Assembly (NCBI GenBank): GCA_949737515.1
Contig: CATJCP010000297.1
Location: forward strand, 1 to 32,674
Source of the DNA: an uncultured Oscillospiraceae bacterium
GTDB taxonomy: Bacteria > Bacillota > Clostridia > Oscillospirales > Ruminococcaceae
Length of the DNA: 32,674 bases
Direction: 5' to 3'
This document shows positions 7,006-14,460 of the stretch, one piece after another. The position numbers and the translations under genes were made by a program. Numbering within the stretch: position 1 is the first letter of the stretch; every line of letters begins with the position of its first letter. Under the pieces are notes generated by a model that had not been told where the DNA came from, ran no database searches, and saw only the letters and a list, made by a program, of their open reading frames with translations.

Positions 7006-8301
7006 ATGGATAAATTTGTAATCAATGGCGGCGCGCCCCTTCAGGGAGAGGTCACCATCAGCGGAGCCAAAAACGCTGCCGTCGCCATCATTCCGGCTGC
7101 CATATTATCCAATGGCCCTTGTATTATAGAAAATGTACCAAGCGTCAGCGACGTAAGCACACTTGTGCATATTTTAAGTGATATGGGCGTAGGCGTAAGG
7201 CTGTTAGACAAATCTACATTGGAGATCGACCCCTCCAATACGATTTTGCCGGTAGTGCCTTATGAATTGGCAAGACGTATGCGGGGATCTTATTATTTTC
7301 TTGGGGCGCTGCTGGGCCGCTGTTCCCGGGCCAGTGTGGCCATGCCTGGGGGATGCGATTTTGGGGTCCGTCCCATTGACCAACATATCAAGGCCTTTGA
7401 GGCAATGAACGTAAAGGTGAGCCTTGATCATGGCATGATCAACGCCAGGGCGGACGAGCTTTTGGGCGGCCATGTTTATTTTGACGGAAACACGGTGGGA
7501 GGAACTATCAACGCTATGTTGGCGGCGGTAAAGGCCAAGGGGGTAACGGTCCTGGAAAACGCTGGGAAGGAACCCCATATTGTGGATCTAGCCAACTTCC
7601 TCAACTCTATGGGGGCGGATATCCGGGGCGCAGGCACCGACGTCATCAAGATTCACGGTGTGGAGGAGCTCCATGGAACTACCTACTCCATCATCCCCGA
7701 CCAAATTGAGGCGGGCACCTTTATGGTAGCAGCTGCGGCGTCAGGGGGAGACGTGCTGATTAAAAATGTGATCCCCAAGCATCTGGAATCCATCACGGAG
7801 AAATTAGTCCGCGCAGGAGCGGAGATCGAGGAGCATGACGACTCTATCCGGGTGATGCGGCATGGCCCTCTGTCCCCGCTCAGCATCAAGACCCTTCCCC
7901 ATCCCGGGTTCCCAACCGATATGCAGCCCCAGATGGCGGCGCTGCTCTCCTTGGCGGAGGGAACCAGCATTATTACAGAGGGGGTTTGGCCCAACCGCTT
8001 CCGGTACGCAGAGGAACTGTGCCGGATGGGAGCGGATATCCGGGTGGATGGCCCTGTCGCTGTAATCCAGGGGGTCAGGGAGCTTTCCGGTGCGCCGGTA
8101 AAGGCCACAGACCTTCGGGCGGGCGCGGCGATGCTGATAGCGGCCTGCTGTGCCAAGGGCGTAACGGAGATTGAGGATATCCAGCACATTGAACGGGGCT
8201 ACGAGACAATTGTGGAGAAATTTATCGGTCTTGGCGCGGATATTCAAAAGGCCTCCTTTGTGGACGGCGTTTCCAGAGTTCCCATAGCCCAGGTGCTGTA
8301 A
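7006..8301 (+). CDS. murA: UDP-N-acetylglucosamine 1-carboxyvinyltransferase MurA
   Basis: Transfers enolpyruvate from PEP to UDP-GlcNAc, the first committed step of peptidoglycan synthesis, in the cytosol. At 431 residues it has the family's normal length. K22/N23 (in SGAKNAA) bind substrate, and C117 in PGGCDFGVRPIDQH is the active-site cysteine, so it should be fosfomycin-sensitive. The two inside-out repeated domains run end to end with no break. The start ATG has TAAGGAGA 7 nt upstream. Firmicutes often have two murA copies; which one this is cannot be decided here. It is a single-gene unit closed by a terminator. Confidence 0.95.
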   Translation: MDKFVINGGAPLQGEVTISGAKNAAVAIIPAAILSNGPCIIENVPSVSDVSTLVHILSDMGVGVRLLDKSTLEIDPSNTILPVVPYELARRMRGSYYFLGALLGRCSRASVAMPGGCDFGVRPIDQHIKAFEAMNVKVSLDHGMINARADELLGGHVYFDGNTVGGTINAMLAAVKAKGVTVLENAGKEPHIVDLANFLNSMGADIRGAGTDVIKIHGVEELHGTTYSIIPDQIEAGTFMVAAAASGGDVLIKNVIPKHLESITEKLVRAGAEIEEHDDSIRVMRHGPLSPLSIKTLPHPGFPTDMQPQMAALLSLAEGTSIITEGVWPNRFRYAEELCRMGADIRVDGPVAVIQGVRELSGAPVKATDLRAGAAMLIAACCAKGVTEIEDIQHIERGYETIVEKFIGLGADIQKASFVDGVSRVPIAQVL

Positions 8302-8357
8302 ATCCGATGAGGCCTTGCCGGTTTCCCAGGAGCTGCAGCTGAAAAAGTAAAAAATAA

Positions 8358-8402
8358 AGGACACTGCCGGTTTGGGGGCTTCCCCAAAAGGCAGTGTCCT
8401 GT
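8358..8402 (+). terminator. Hairpin terminator after murA
   Basis: AGGACACTGCC and GGCAGTGTCCT form an 11-bp perfect stem with a GGGGG/CCCC pairing inside the loop. The following T-run is short (GTTACGTT), so efficiency is uncertain. Confidence 0.65.
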
Positions 8403-8537
8403 TACGTTGCAGGGAAAACCGAACGTAAGTTCAACTTGTCCTGTGCGAAGGCAGATATGTGAAAAGAGAAAGATGCTGTGCGCCAATAGGGTCTTTGCCC
8501 TGAATTGGCCGCAGAAAGAGAAAGAGGTTTAAAGTCT

Positions 8538-9323
8538 ATGACCAATTTATATCCTCTGTTCAGCGGAAGCAGCGGGAACTGCACCCTTGTTTCCAGCAGC
8601 GGAGGCGCTGTGCTGGTGGACGCAGGCGTGAGCTGTAAGGCAATCGTCGGGGCGCTGTCCCAGATCAGCTTTCCGCCGGAACGGATCAACGGCATCCTGG
8701 TTACCCATGAACACACGGACCATATCAAGGGATTGGCGGTATTTACCAAGCGGTTTCGACTGCCGGTGTACAGCTCCCGAGAGGTACTGGAATATCTGAG
8801 GGACGGAGGACATGTCCACCCCGACAGTCCCCTTTATGAGATAGATTCCCCCACAGAGGTAGGGGGAATGCTGGTGACGCCCTTTGATACTCCCCATGAC
8901 AGTGTACATAGCCTAGGATTTCGCATTGATACAGAGGATGGCAGGTCTATAGGGATTGCGACGGACTTGGGAGCTGTCACTGAACCGGTGCGGGCAGGCC
9001 TGGCAGGATGCGACCTGGCCATGCTGGAATCCAATTATGACAGCGCTATGCTCCAGTGCTCCGCATATCCATATCAGCTCAAGAGGAGGATCAGCGGGAG
9101 ACGGGGGCATCTGGAAAACGAGGAATGCGCCAGGCAGCTGGTGGAGCTGGCCAAGGAAGGGACACAGCGGTTTGTGCTGTGCCACCTGAGCCGGGAGAAC
9201 AATATGCCGGAAATCGCCATGCAGACCGTTTACGCCAAGATGGCGGAGGCGGGAATCGGGGCCGCGGAATTCAGCCTCCAGGCCGCCCGCCGCAGCGAGC
9301 CCAGCCCGGCAGTCGCCCTCTAG
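8538..9323 (+). CDS. MBL-fold metallo-hydrolase, WalJ/YycJ family
   Basis: A cytosolic metallo-beta-lactamase-fold protein of 261 residues. The opening LYPLFSGSSGNCTLV and the zinc motif THEHTDH (H57, H59, D61, H62) are typical of the YycJ/WalJ group, which is linked to cell-wall homeostasis and DNA-end or exonuclease-like activity in low-GC Gram-positives. The later conserved CDLAMLESNYD and HLSRENN segments are present. I chose the ATG at 8538, with AAAGAGG 10 nt upstream, rather than the TTG at 8505. In many Firmicutes walJ sits next to rlmH, as here (51 bp downstream), which supports the call. Confidence 0.88.
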   Translation: MTNLYPLFSGSSGNCTLVSSSGGAVLVDAGVSCKAIVGALSQISFPPERINGILVTHEHTDHIKGLAVFTKRFRLPVYSSREVLEYLRDGGHVHPDSPLYEIDSPTEVGGMLVTPFDTPHDSVHSLGFRIDTEDGRSIGIATDLGAVTEPVRAGLAGCDLAMLESNYDSAMLQCSAYPYQLKRRISGRRGHLENEECARQLVELAKEGTQRFVLCHLSRENNMPEIAMQTVYAKMAEAGIGAAEFSLQAARRSEPSPAVAL

Positions 9324-9374
9324 CCGCTGCTGTCTGCAACCGCTGGCCGCTGTTTGGAAACATAGGGGGATTTT

Positions 9375-9857
9375 ATGCTGAATGTAACGGTTTTGGCTGT
9401 GGGTAAATTGAAGGAGGCGTACTGGAGGGACGCCTGCGGGGAGTATGCCAAGCGCCTGAAAGGTTTTTGCCGTTTTGTCATTGAAGAAATACCGGAATAT
9501 CGCCTTCCAGATTCCCCTTCCCCGGCCCAGATTCAGATCGGGCTGGAAAAGGAGGGACAGGCCATACTGGCCCGCATCCCGGCGGGGGCGTTTGTGGCCG
9601 CATTGTGTATTGAAGGGCGGGGGATGGGTTCCCAGGAGCTTTCCAGCCGGATTCAAAGGGCCTCCATTGAGGGGAAAAGCGGGATTATTTTTGTGATAGG
9701 GGGCTCCTTTGGGCTTTGGGACAAGGTGAAGGAGCAGGCAGAGCTGCGTCTTTCCATGTCTCCCATGACATTCCCCCACCAGCTGGCCAGGGTGATGGTC
9801 TGCGAACAGATATACAGGGCCTTTTCCATTGCCGCCCACACCAAATACCATAAATAA
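9375..9857 (+). CDS. rlmH: 23S rRNA (pseudouridine1915-N3)-methyltransferase RlmH
   Basis: SPOUT-class methyltransferase that methylates pseudouridine 1915 in helix 69 of 23S rRNA on the assembled ribosome. It is 160 residues, the family's normal length. The start LNVTVLAVGKLKEAYWRDAC, the SAM-binding knot segment FVIGGSFGLWDKV and the C-terminal MTFPHQLARVMVCEQIYRAF…KYHK match RlmH closely. It follows walJ and is probably co-transcribed with it. Confidence 0.95.
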   Translation: MLNVTVLAVGKLKEAYWRDACGEYAKRLKGFCRFVIEEIPEYRLPDSPSPAQIQIGLEKEGQAILARIPAGAFVAALCIEGRGMGSQELSSRIQRASIEGKSGIIFVIGGSFGLWDKVKEQAELRLSMSPMTFPHQLARVMVCEQIYRAFSIAAHTKYHK

Positions 9858-9866
9858 GCTTACGGA

Positions 9867-10061
9867 TTACGGCTCCCGCCGGTGCATTTTCGCGCGGTTT
9901 TTCTCCTCCCGCTTCATGGCGCGGCGAAGGGGCAGGAGCAGAAAGGGCGAGAGGAGCAGCAGGAGCAGCAGTCCCAATACCATTCCAAGAACGACAAAGG
10001 GCAGGGGGGCTACTCCGGTTTCCGCCGATCTCATGGCGGAGTCAACTAGATATTGCCACAT
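9867..10061 (-). CDS. Small single-pass membrane protein of unknown function
   Basis: A 64-residue protein with about 17 polar residues, one long leucine-rich membrane helix (PLPFVVLGMVLGLLLLLLLS) and a strongly basic tail (RRAMKREEKNRAKMHRREP), predicting an N-out, C-in orientation. I recognise no family. The ATG at 10061 has AAAGGAG 8 nt upstream; a GTG at 10079 overlaps that ribosome site and is less likely. A good promoter lies directly upstream. It converges on rlmH with only 9 bp between the stop codons. Confidence 0.65.
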   Translation of the reverse strand: MWQYLVDSAMRSAETGVAPLPFVVLGMVLGLLLLLLLSPFLLLPLRRAMKREEKNRAKMHRREP

Positions 10062-10091
10062 AGGGGATTCTCCTTTCACTTGGATGGTCTT

Positions 10092-10120
10092 AGTATATCA
10101 TGGTTTGGCTGGGCAGGCAA
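10092..10120 (-). promoter_or_regulatory. Promoter of the small membrane protein
   Basis: On the minus strand: TTGCCT (10120-10115), 17-bp spacer, TATACT (10097-10092). It closely resembles the promoter of the carbonic anhydrase gene at 12791-12819, including an ATGA just before the -10. Confidence 0.6.
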
Positions 10121-10177
10121 GACAGGAGGGAGACTTCGGATTTTGGTGAAAAAAGGAGCGGCGTCTGCAGAAAACCA

Positions 10178-10206
10178 TTGACAAAAGCACAATAAAAGTC
10201 TATAAT
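10178..10206 (+). promoter_or_regulatory. Consensus promoter of tRNA-Pro
   Basis: TTGACA (10178-10183), 17-bp spacer, TATAAT (10201-10206), a perfect sigma-A promoter 27 bp before the tRNA. Confidence 0.85.
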
Positions 10207-10233
10207 TTAAATGTTGTCTGGATTTTTACATTA

Positions 10234-10307
10234 CGGGGTGTAGCGCAGTTTGGTAGCGTGCTTGGTTCGGGACCAAGAGGCCGCGGGTTCGAGTCCCGCC
10301 ACTCCGA
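10234..10307 (+). tRNA. tRNA-Pro (anticodon CGG)
   Basis: A full cloverleaf: acceptor CGGGGTG/CACTCCG with one G-T pair, D-arm GCGCAGTTTGGTAGCGTGC, anticodon stem CTTGG/CCAAG around loop TTCGGGA, and T-arm GCGGGTTCGAGTCCCGC. The anticodon CGG reads the proline codon CCG. The discriminator base is A, and the CCA end is not encoded. It has its own promoter and terminator. Confidence 0.95.
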
Positions 10308-10311
10308 CTAA

Positions 10312-10355
10312 ATCCCGGAAGCCTTAGTAATAAGGTTTCCGGGATCTTTTCTTTT
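10312..10355 (+). terminator. Terminator of tRNA-Pro
   Basis: ATCCCGGAA-gCCTTA / TAAGG-tTTCCGGGAT hairpin, directly followed by TCTTTTCTTTTT. Classical intrinsic terminator 4 bp after the tRNA. Confidence 0.85.
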
Positions 10356-10585
10356 TGCTGTGCGGTTTTATCGCCTTTTGCAGTCAACCATACGCTGATT
10401 ACAATCAGCGTAAAAGCAACTAGATTTTTCGCATTTTTACACATGCGTTTACACACGAACAATCCATGCTACCAATTTGGACGGTATGGATTTTTCACAT
10501 AAAAAGACGGAGACCTCCAAAGTCTCCGACTTCTACGTAATCGTCGAACAGTTCCCCAACCCGTTTTTTAGTCCCCTTAATCCCT
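10356..10585. other. Intergenic stretch with short hairpins; possible gene remnant
   Basis: It contains TACGCTGATT/AATCAGCGTA (10391-10412) and a CGGAGAC/GTCTCCG hairpin (10508-10532). On the minus strand a frame of about 45 codons is open from about 10630 to a TGA near 10495 (…KADAWLDEGIKG…), in a different frame from the response-regulator remnant. It could be the tail of a deleted gene. I do not recognise it. Confidence 0.35.
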
Positions 10586-10777
10586 TCATCCAGCCAAGCA
10601 TCCGCTTTTGCGTTGGCTTCCCGGTGCGTCCAGCAGGGTAAGCTCCGGCTGCTGTTTTTTCAGCGCCGCCCAAAACGCCGTGCCGTCCGGAAAGCCCGCA
10701 GCTTCAAACCCGACGGCGTTCAGGGCATATACCATTAAATGCCGGATGCTGGCGTAATCCTCTACGCAAAAAGTCAT
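10586..10777 (-). pseudogene. Truncated PhoB/PhoP-type response regulator
   Basis: The first 50 residues match the start of an OmpR/PhoB-class receiver domain (CVEDYASIRHLMVYALNAVG…, then PELTLLD). The acidic pocket is damaged: the usual EDD reads EDY. Similarity stops right after the phospho-acceptor aspartate, and the frame runs into unrelated residues (APGSQRKSGCLAG). There is no complete receiver and no DNA-binding domain. A ribosome-like GGAAGGTG precedes the ATG. Together with the phoU fragment upstream it looks like debris of a pst-phoU-phoB type operon. It is unlikely to be functional. Confidence 0.7.
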
Positions 10778-10800
10778 AGGCTTATCTCACACCTTCCCGT

Positions 10801-11667
10801 TTATGCCCATATCGCCATAGCCAGAGTACCGACAACCATCAGCAGTAACCCGCAAAGCGCCTTGCGGCTCAGCCTTTCCCTAAATACAAAGTAGGAGAAG
10901 GTAACGGTCACAAGAATACTCAGCTTGTCGATGGGCACCACCACGCTGACAACTCCATTCTGGATCGCGTAATAATAACACAGCCACGACGCGCCGGTGG
11001 CAAGGCCGGACAGGGAGATGAACAGCAGCTCCTTTTTGTCGATGGCCTTCACCTGGTTCTGCTTGCCCTTTGTGAATACAATCAGCCACGCCATAATCAG
11101 CACCACGCCGGTACGGATCGCGGTGCCGAGATTCGATTCCACACCGCTGATGCCCACCTTAGCCAAGATGGAAGTTAGCGCAGCAAATACAGCGGACAGC
11201 ACAGCATAGAGCATCCAGCTTTTACCTGTTTCCGCGCCCTTTGAATCTTTGCGCTCAATCATCAGAAAAATGCCGATCGCTAATAGCGCGGTTCCGGCCA
11301 GCTTGACCGCTAAATGCTGCGTCTCTCCGAAAAGAAGGATTGCCAGCAGCACCGACAGGATCGTACTTGACTTATCAATGGGAACCACCTTGTTTACATC
11401 GCCCATGGACAGCGCCTTAAAGTAACAAATCCACGACGCGCCGGTGGCAAAACCGGACAGGATCAGGAAAACAAGGGATTTTGCGCCGATGTCCCCAATG
11501 GCGCCCGCCGAACCGACGACAAATACCATAATCCATGAAAACAGCAGTACTACAATGGTACGCAGTGCCGTTGCAACATCGGAATCCGTTTTTTTAATGC
11601 CACACTTTGCAAGGATCGCAGTCAAGCCCGCAAATACCGCGGAGAGAATCGCCATAGCCAACCACAT
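10801..11667 (-). CDS. EamA/DMT-family permease
   Basis: A 288-residue inner-membrane transporter with about ten membrane segments in two repeated halves. The repeat is plain: AILAKCGIKK…TALRTIVVLLFSWIMVF in the first half matches SILAKVGISG…TAIRTGVVLIMAWLIVF in the second. This is the EamA fold of drug/metabolite transporters; the substrate cannot be predicted. I chose the ATG at 11667 (MWLAMAIL), with AAGGGGAA 7 nt upstream; an earlier ATG at 11718 overlaps the phoU remnant and has no ribosome site. The start lies 4 bp after the phoU-remnant stop, so the gene sits within an eroded pho operon. It is intact. Confidence 0.85.
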   Translation of the reverse strand: MWLAMAILSAVFAGLTAILAKCGIKKTDSDVATALRTIVVLLFSWIMVFVVGSAGAIGDIGAKSLVFLILSGFATGASWICYFKALSMGDVNKVVPIDKSSTILSVLLAILLFGETQHLAVKLAGTALLAIGIFLMIERKDSKGAETGKSWMLYAVLSAVFAALTSILAKVGISGVESNLGTAIRTGVVLIMAWLIVFTKGKQNQVKAIDKKELLFISLSGLATGASWLCYYYAIQNGVVSVVVPIDKLSILVTVTFSYFVFRERLSRKALCGLLLMVVGTLAMAIWA

Positions 11668-11671
11668 AACT

Positions 11672-11983
11672 TCATTCCCCTTTTCTCCCTGTAATAGAAA
11701 AGATGACCCACTTAGCAATATTCACGGCATGGTCGCCGATGCGCTCGAAATACTTGGCAATCATCAAAAGGTTGATGGTCTGCTCCCCGTCTGTGCCCAG
11801 CTGGCTGAACCGCTCAATCAACAGCTTCTTGATATAGTCAAAGCAGCTGGCCACCACATCGTCATAAACGATTACAGATTCCGCCATGGCAACATCCTTT
11901 TTGACAAAAACATCAATGCTTTCGGCCACCATTTTTGCCGTTTTATCGGAGATTCGGACGGCCTTGCGTATATTCCCGTTTCT
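11672..11983 (-). pseudogene. N-terminally truncated phoU
   Basis: The frame encodes the C-terminal half of PhoU, the phosphate-signalling regulator: GNIRKAVRISDKTAKM…, then DGEQTINLLMIAKYFERIGD followed by HAVNIAKWVIFSITG, a highly conserved PhoU block. The N-terminal half, about 110 residues, is missing. Homology begins right next to a strong terminator hairpin (11991-12029), as though a deletion joined the terminator to the middle of the gene. An internal ATG at 11932 exists without a good ribosome site. The fragment ends 4 bp before the EamA gene. Confidence 0.8.
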
Positions 11984-11990
11984 TCTTTCT

Positions 11991-12030
11991 AAAACCCCCT
12001 GTGTAATTTTTTCCTACACAGGGGGCCTTT
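11991..12030. terminator. Bidirectional terminator
   Basis: CCCCCTGTGTA (11995-12005) pairs with TACACAGGGGG (12015-12025), with AAAA on one side and TTTT on the other. It separates carbonic anhydrase from the phoU remnant, so the remnant and the EamA gene must use another promoter or read-through. Confidence 0.8.
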
Positions 12031-12132
12031 TGTCTAATGTCCGTTTTTACTGGAACTGTTCATCCGGGGAGGTCTTTTTTTGAAGGTTGTTCAGATTGTT
12101 TTGACTGGCAGGCTTTTAAAATGCAGGTTTGG

Positions 12133-12690
12133 TCAGTCCAAAAATTCGACCTTTCCGCTGTCGATATGGTAGAGCGCGCCGCACACCTTAACATCATCGG
12201 CCAGATGGAGTTTTTCCTTGATCACGGACACGCTCTGCTGTACATTCAGGCAGCAGGCCTTCAGTTCGTCCTTTTCGTCCCCGATGGCCCTGAGGATTTC
12301 ATCGGTAAGGTATTTGACGTAGCCCTCCCCGCCGCCTGCCATAGCCGCGCCTACCGCGCCGCAGTGGCTGTGTCCCAGCACAACAACCAACTTTGTCCCC
12401 AGGTGGTCCGCCGCGTACTCCACGCTTCCCAGCTGGTGGTTATCCATGACGTTGCCCGCCACACGGATGACAAAGATTTCCCCGATTCCCGCCATAAAAA
12501 TGCTCTCCGGCATGACCCGGGAATCGGAACAGGTGATGACGGTCGCATAGGGAGACTGGCCCTCGTCGGTGGTCTTTTTGCGGAGAATAGATGAAATATT
12601 CCCGGTGCTGGTCTCTGCGGCGAGATACCGCTGATTGCCGTCCTGCAGTTTTTTAAGTGCTTCACCGGCGGAGATGTTCTCTGTATGCAT
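12133..12690 (-). CDS. Beta-class carbonic anhydrase
   Basis: Interconverts CO2 and bicarbonate in the cytosol. The zinc ligands are in the two family motifs ITCSDSRVMPE (Cys, with the Asp-Arg dyad) and VLGHSHCGAVGAA (His and Cys). At 185 residues it is a compact beta-CA. The ATG at 12690 follows GAAAGAGAGG. It has its own promoter 100 bp upstream, with an imperfect hairpin (GCTTGATCC/GGGTCAAGC) in the leader, and no terminator directly behind it until 12025. It forms a single-gene unit. Confidence 0.92.
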   Translation of the reverse strand: MHTENISAGEALKKLQDGNQRYLAAETSTGNISSILRKKTTDEGQSPYATVITCSDSRVMPESIFMAGIGEIFVIRVAGNVMDNHQLGSVEYAADHLGTKLVVVLGHSHCGAVGAAMAGGGEGYVKYLTDEILRAIGDEKDELKACCLNVQQSVSVIKEKLHLADDVKVCGALYHIDSGKVEFLD

Positions 12691-12790
12691 AATAATCCTC
12701 TCTTTCCGCTTGACCCAACTGTTTTCCGGATCAAGCCGCTTTTTTGACGATACTCACCCTCAGACCAGGAAATGAGTATGGCTTACCTAA

Positions 12791-12819
12791 AGGATATCAT
12801 GGGTTTGGGGAAAAGGCAA
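12791..12819 (-). promoter_or_regulatory. Promoter of the carbonic anhydrase gene
   Basis: On the minus strand: TTGCCT (12819-12814), 17-bp spacer, TATCCT (12796-12791). It predicts a leader of about 95 nt. Confidence 0.6.
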
Positions 12820-12904
12820 GGGCGAAGATAAAAAACAACGACAGGGAACACCCCCTTTCTCTTTCCCCCGTCGTGGCGGAAGTGCTGGAGTCCCCCTGAA
12901 ACGA

Positions 12905-12950
12905 AAAAAGCCTTCAGATCCCCCTTGCAGAGAGCTCTGAAGACTCCAAC
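12905..12950 (-). terminator. Terminator of tRNA-Leu
   Basis: On the minus strand GTCTTCAGA pairs with TCTGAAGGC (one G-T pair) and is followed by TTTTTTCG, just downstream of the tRNA. Confidence 0.7.
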
Positions 12951-12963
12951 AGTCTCTAAATGA

Positions 12964-13048
12964 TGCCGCTAACCGGGATCGAACCGGTATGGTTTATTCA
13001 ACCGAGGGATTTTAAGTCCCTTGCGTCTGCCAGTTCCGCCATAGCGGC
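12964..13048 (-). tRNA. tRNA-Leu (anticodon UAA)
   Basis: On the minus strand: acceptor GCCGCTA/TAGCGGC, D-arm TGGCGGAACTGGCAGACGC, anticodon stem GGGA/TCCC around CTTAAAA (anticodon TAA), a long variable arm (CTCGGTTGAATAAACC region, the class II mark of tRNA-Leu), and T-arm ACCGGTTCGATCCCGGT. Discriminator A; CCA not encoded (TCA follows). Confidence 0.95.
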
Positions 13049-13065
13049 AAATAGACTGCCTTTTT

Positions 13066-13094
13066 ATTGTATATAAACTTGTTTTTTTTGTCAA
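13066..13094 (-). promoter_or_regulatory. Promoter of tRNA-Leu
   Basis: On the minus strand: TTGACA (13094-13089), 17-bp spacer that is A-rich, TACAAT (13071-13066), 17 bp before the tRNA. Confidence 0.8.
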
Positions 13095-13140
13095 GTATTC
13101 TGTCCGAAAAAAAGCAAAAAATTTGCATCCTTTGCTGTTT

Positions 13141-13215
13141 GCGTAAAAGGAAAAAATGGGGAGAATACTGCCTGGAAACTGTTTCGGCTGCCGGTATAAG
13201 GCAATCTCCTCCCCA
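13141..13215 (-). terminator. Terminator of the symporter gene
   Basis: On the minus strand TTGGGGAG…GCCT pairs with AGGC…CTCCCC and is followed by ATTTTTTCCTTTT. A long two-part stem just after the symporter stop codon. Confidence 0.65.
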
Positions 13216-13221
13216 AAGGTG

Positions 13222-14451
13222 TTATACTTTGGCGGTTTTCGCTTCGCTGATGCGTATCGTTTCCTTCATTGCGACAGAACAGGCCAGGTCGCCCAGCACA
13301 TTGCAGCAGGTGGCCCCCATATCGCACAGGGTGTTGACGCTGATATATACCCCCATAATGCCGGCGGGAAGCCCGGCAATGGCGGACAGGGCTGCGAAGG
13401 AGGCAATCGCCCCGCCGGGAACGCCTGGAGTCCCAATACTGAGCAGGGTATTGCTGAGAAGAACCACAGCCAGCAGGCCGAAGCTGATCTCCACCCCGCA
13501 GGCGTTGGCAAAGAATACCACCATAAAGGACATTACAATGGAGACCGCGTCCATATTGATGGTGGCCCCCAATGGCAGCGCCAGGGAAGAGATCGCGTTG
13601 GGAACCTCCAAATCATCGGCGCAACACTTGCTGATGGGCAGCGTGGCGGAGCTGGAACAGGTGCCAAAGGCATTCAGCGCAGCGGGCATGACCTTGGCAA
13701 AAAAGCTGCGGATACCGCACTTTCCGATTATTTTAACAATCCCTCCATAGACGATCACCACATAAAGGAACATTGTCACATAAAGAGCGATCAGCACTGC
13801 CCCCAGGGCGATCATGGTCTCGGTCCCATTGGCGTAGATGACGGAGGCGATGGAGCAGAATACGCCGATAGGAGTGAAATACATCACCACCGACACAATC
13901 TTGATGGAAATGTCGTTGACTGCCTCCACTACTTTGACAAAGGGGGCGGCCTTTTTACCCAGGGAGAGGCAAGCAATGCCGATGATAACAGCGAACACCA
14001 GGACCTGGAGCATGTCCCCGTTGGCAAAGGAGGCAAAGGGATTGGAGGGGATCAGGTTTTTTACGGTGTCCATCAGGCTGGTAAATTGGGTGGCCTCCAC
14101 ATTGGCGTCCATCATTTCAATGGTGATCCCCTTTCCCAAGCCCATTGCCTTTGGCAGGAACAGTCCCAACAGGCTGGCAAAGAGGGTAGTGGCGGTAAAG
14201 TACAGAACCGACTGGCCTCCCACCCGTCCGGTGGCGGAAATGCTGCCGATCCCCTGGATGCCCACAATGAGGGAACAGAAGACCAGGGGAAATACCATCA
14301 TCCGCAGGGCGTTCATATACAGGCCGCTGATCAGCTCCACAGCCGGAAGCAGGAATTCGTACCGGCCCGGCATAAACAGGCCGAACAGGATCCCCAGGGC
14401 AAGGCCCAGGAAGATGGCTGCCGTAATGCTGAAAGGTTTCTTTTGCTTCAT
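13222..14451 (-). CDS. Dicarboxylate/amino-acid:cation symporter (DAACS family), T-box controlled
   Basis: A 409-residue membrane transporter of the GltP/DAACS family. The hallmark segments are present: the serine-rich SSSATLPISKC re-entrant loop, GATINMDAVS (family NMDGT motif, here with Ala-Val) and the second loop GTPGVPGG. Family members use Na+ or H+ to import Glu/Asp, C4-dicarboxylates or neutral amino acids. The upstream T-box reads a methionine codon, so the substrate may be linked to Met supply (inference, see finding). I chose the ATG at 14451 with AAAAGGAG 9 nt upstream; the ATG at 14460 directly abuts that site. The open frame extends further upstream only through the T-box leader and is not coding there. 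Confidence 0.88.
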   Translation of the reverse strand: MKQKKPFSITAAIFLGLALGILFGLFMPGRYEFLLPAVELISGLYMNALRMMVFPLVFCSLIVGIQGIGSISATGRVGGQSVLYFTATTLFASLLGLFLPKAMGLGKGITIEMMDANVEATQFTSLMDTVKNLIPSNPFASFANGDMLQVLVFAVIIGIACLSLGKKAAPFVKVVEAVNDISIKIVSVVMYFTPIGVFCSIASVIYANGTETMIALGAVLIALYVTMFLYVVIVYGGIVKIIGKCGIRSFFAKVMPAALNAFGTCSSSATLPISKCCADDLEVPNAISSLALPLGATINMDAVSIVMSFMVVFFANACGVEISFGLLAVVLLSNTLLSIGTPGVPGGAIASFAALSAIAGLPAGIMGVYISVNTLCDMGATCCNVLGDLACSVAMKETIRISEAKTAKV

Positions 14452-14460
14452 TTGATACAT

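Noticed and set aside
10270-10310. tRNA-Pro 3' end as an integration (att) site for the accessory genes that follow
   Set aside because: No second copy of the tRNA 3' end and no integrase are visible in the window.
10226-10462. Open frame of 78 codons on the minus strand over the tRNA-Pro gene
   Set aside because: Its C-terminal third is the reverse translation of the tRNA, and the rest covers the terminator; no ribosome site.
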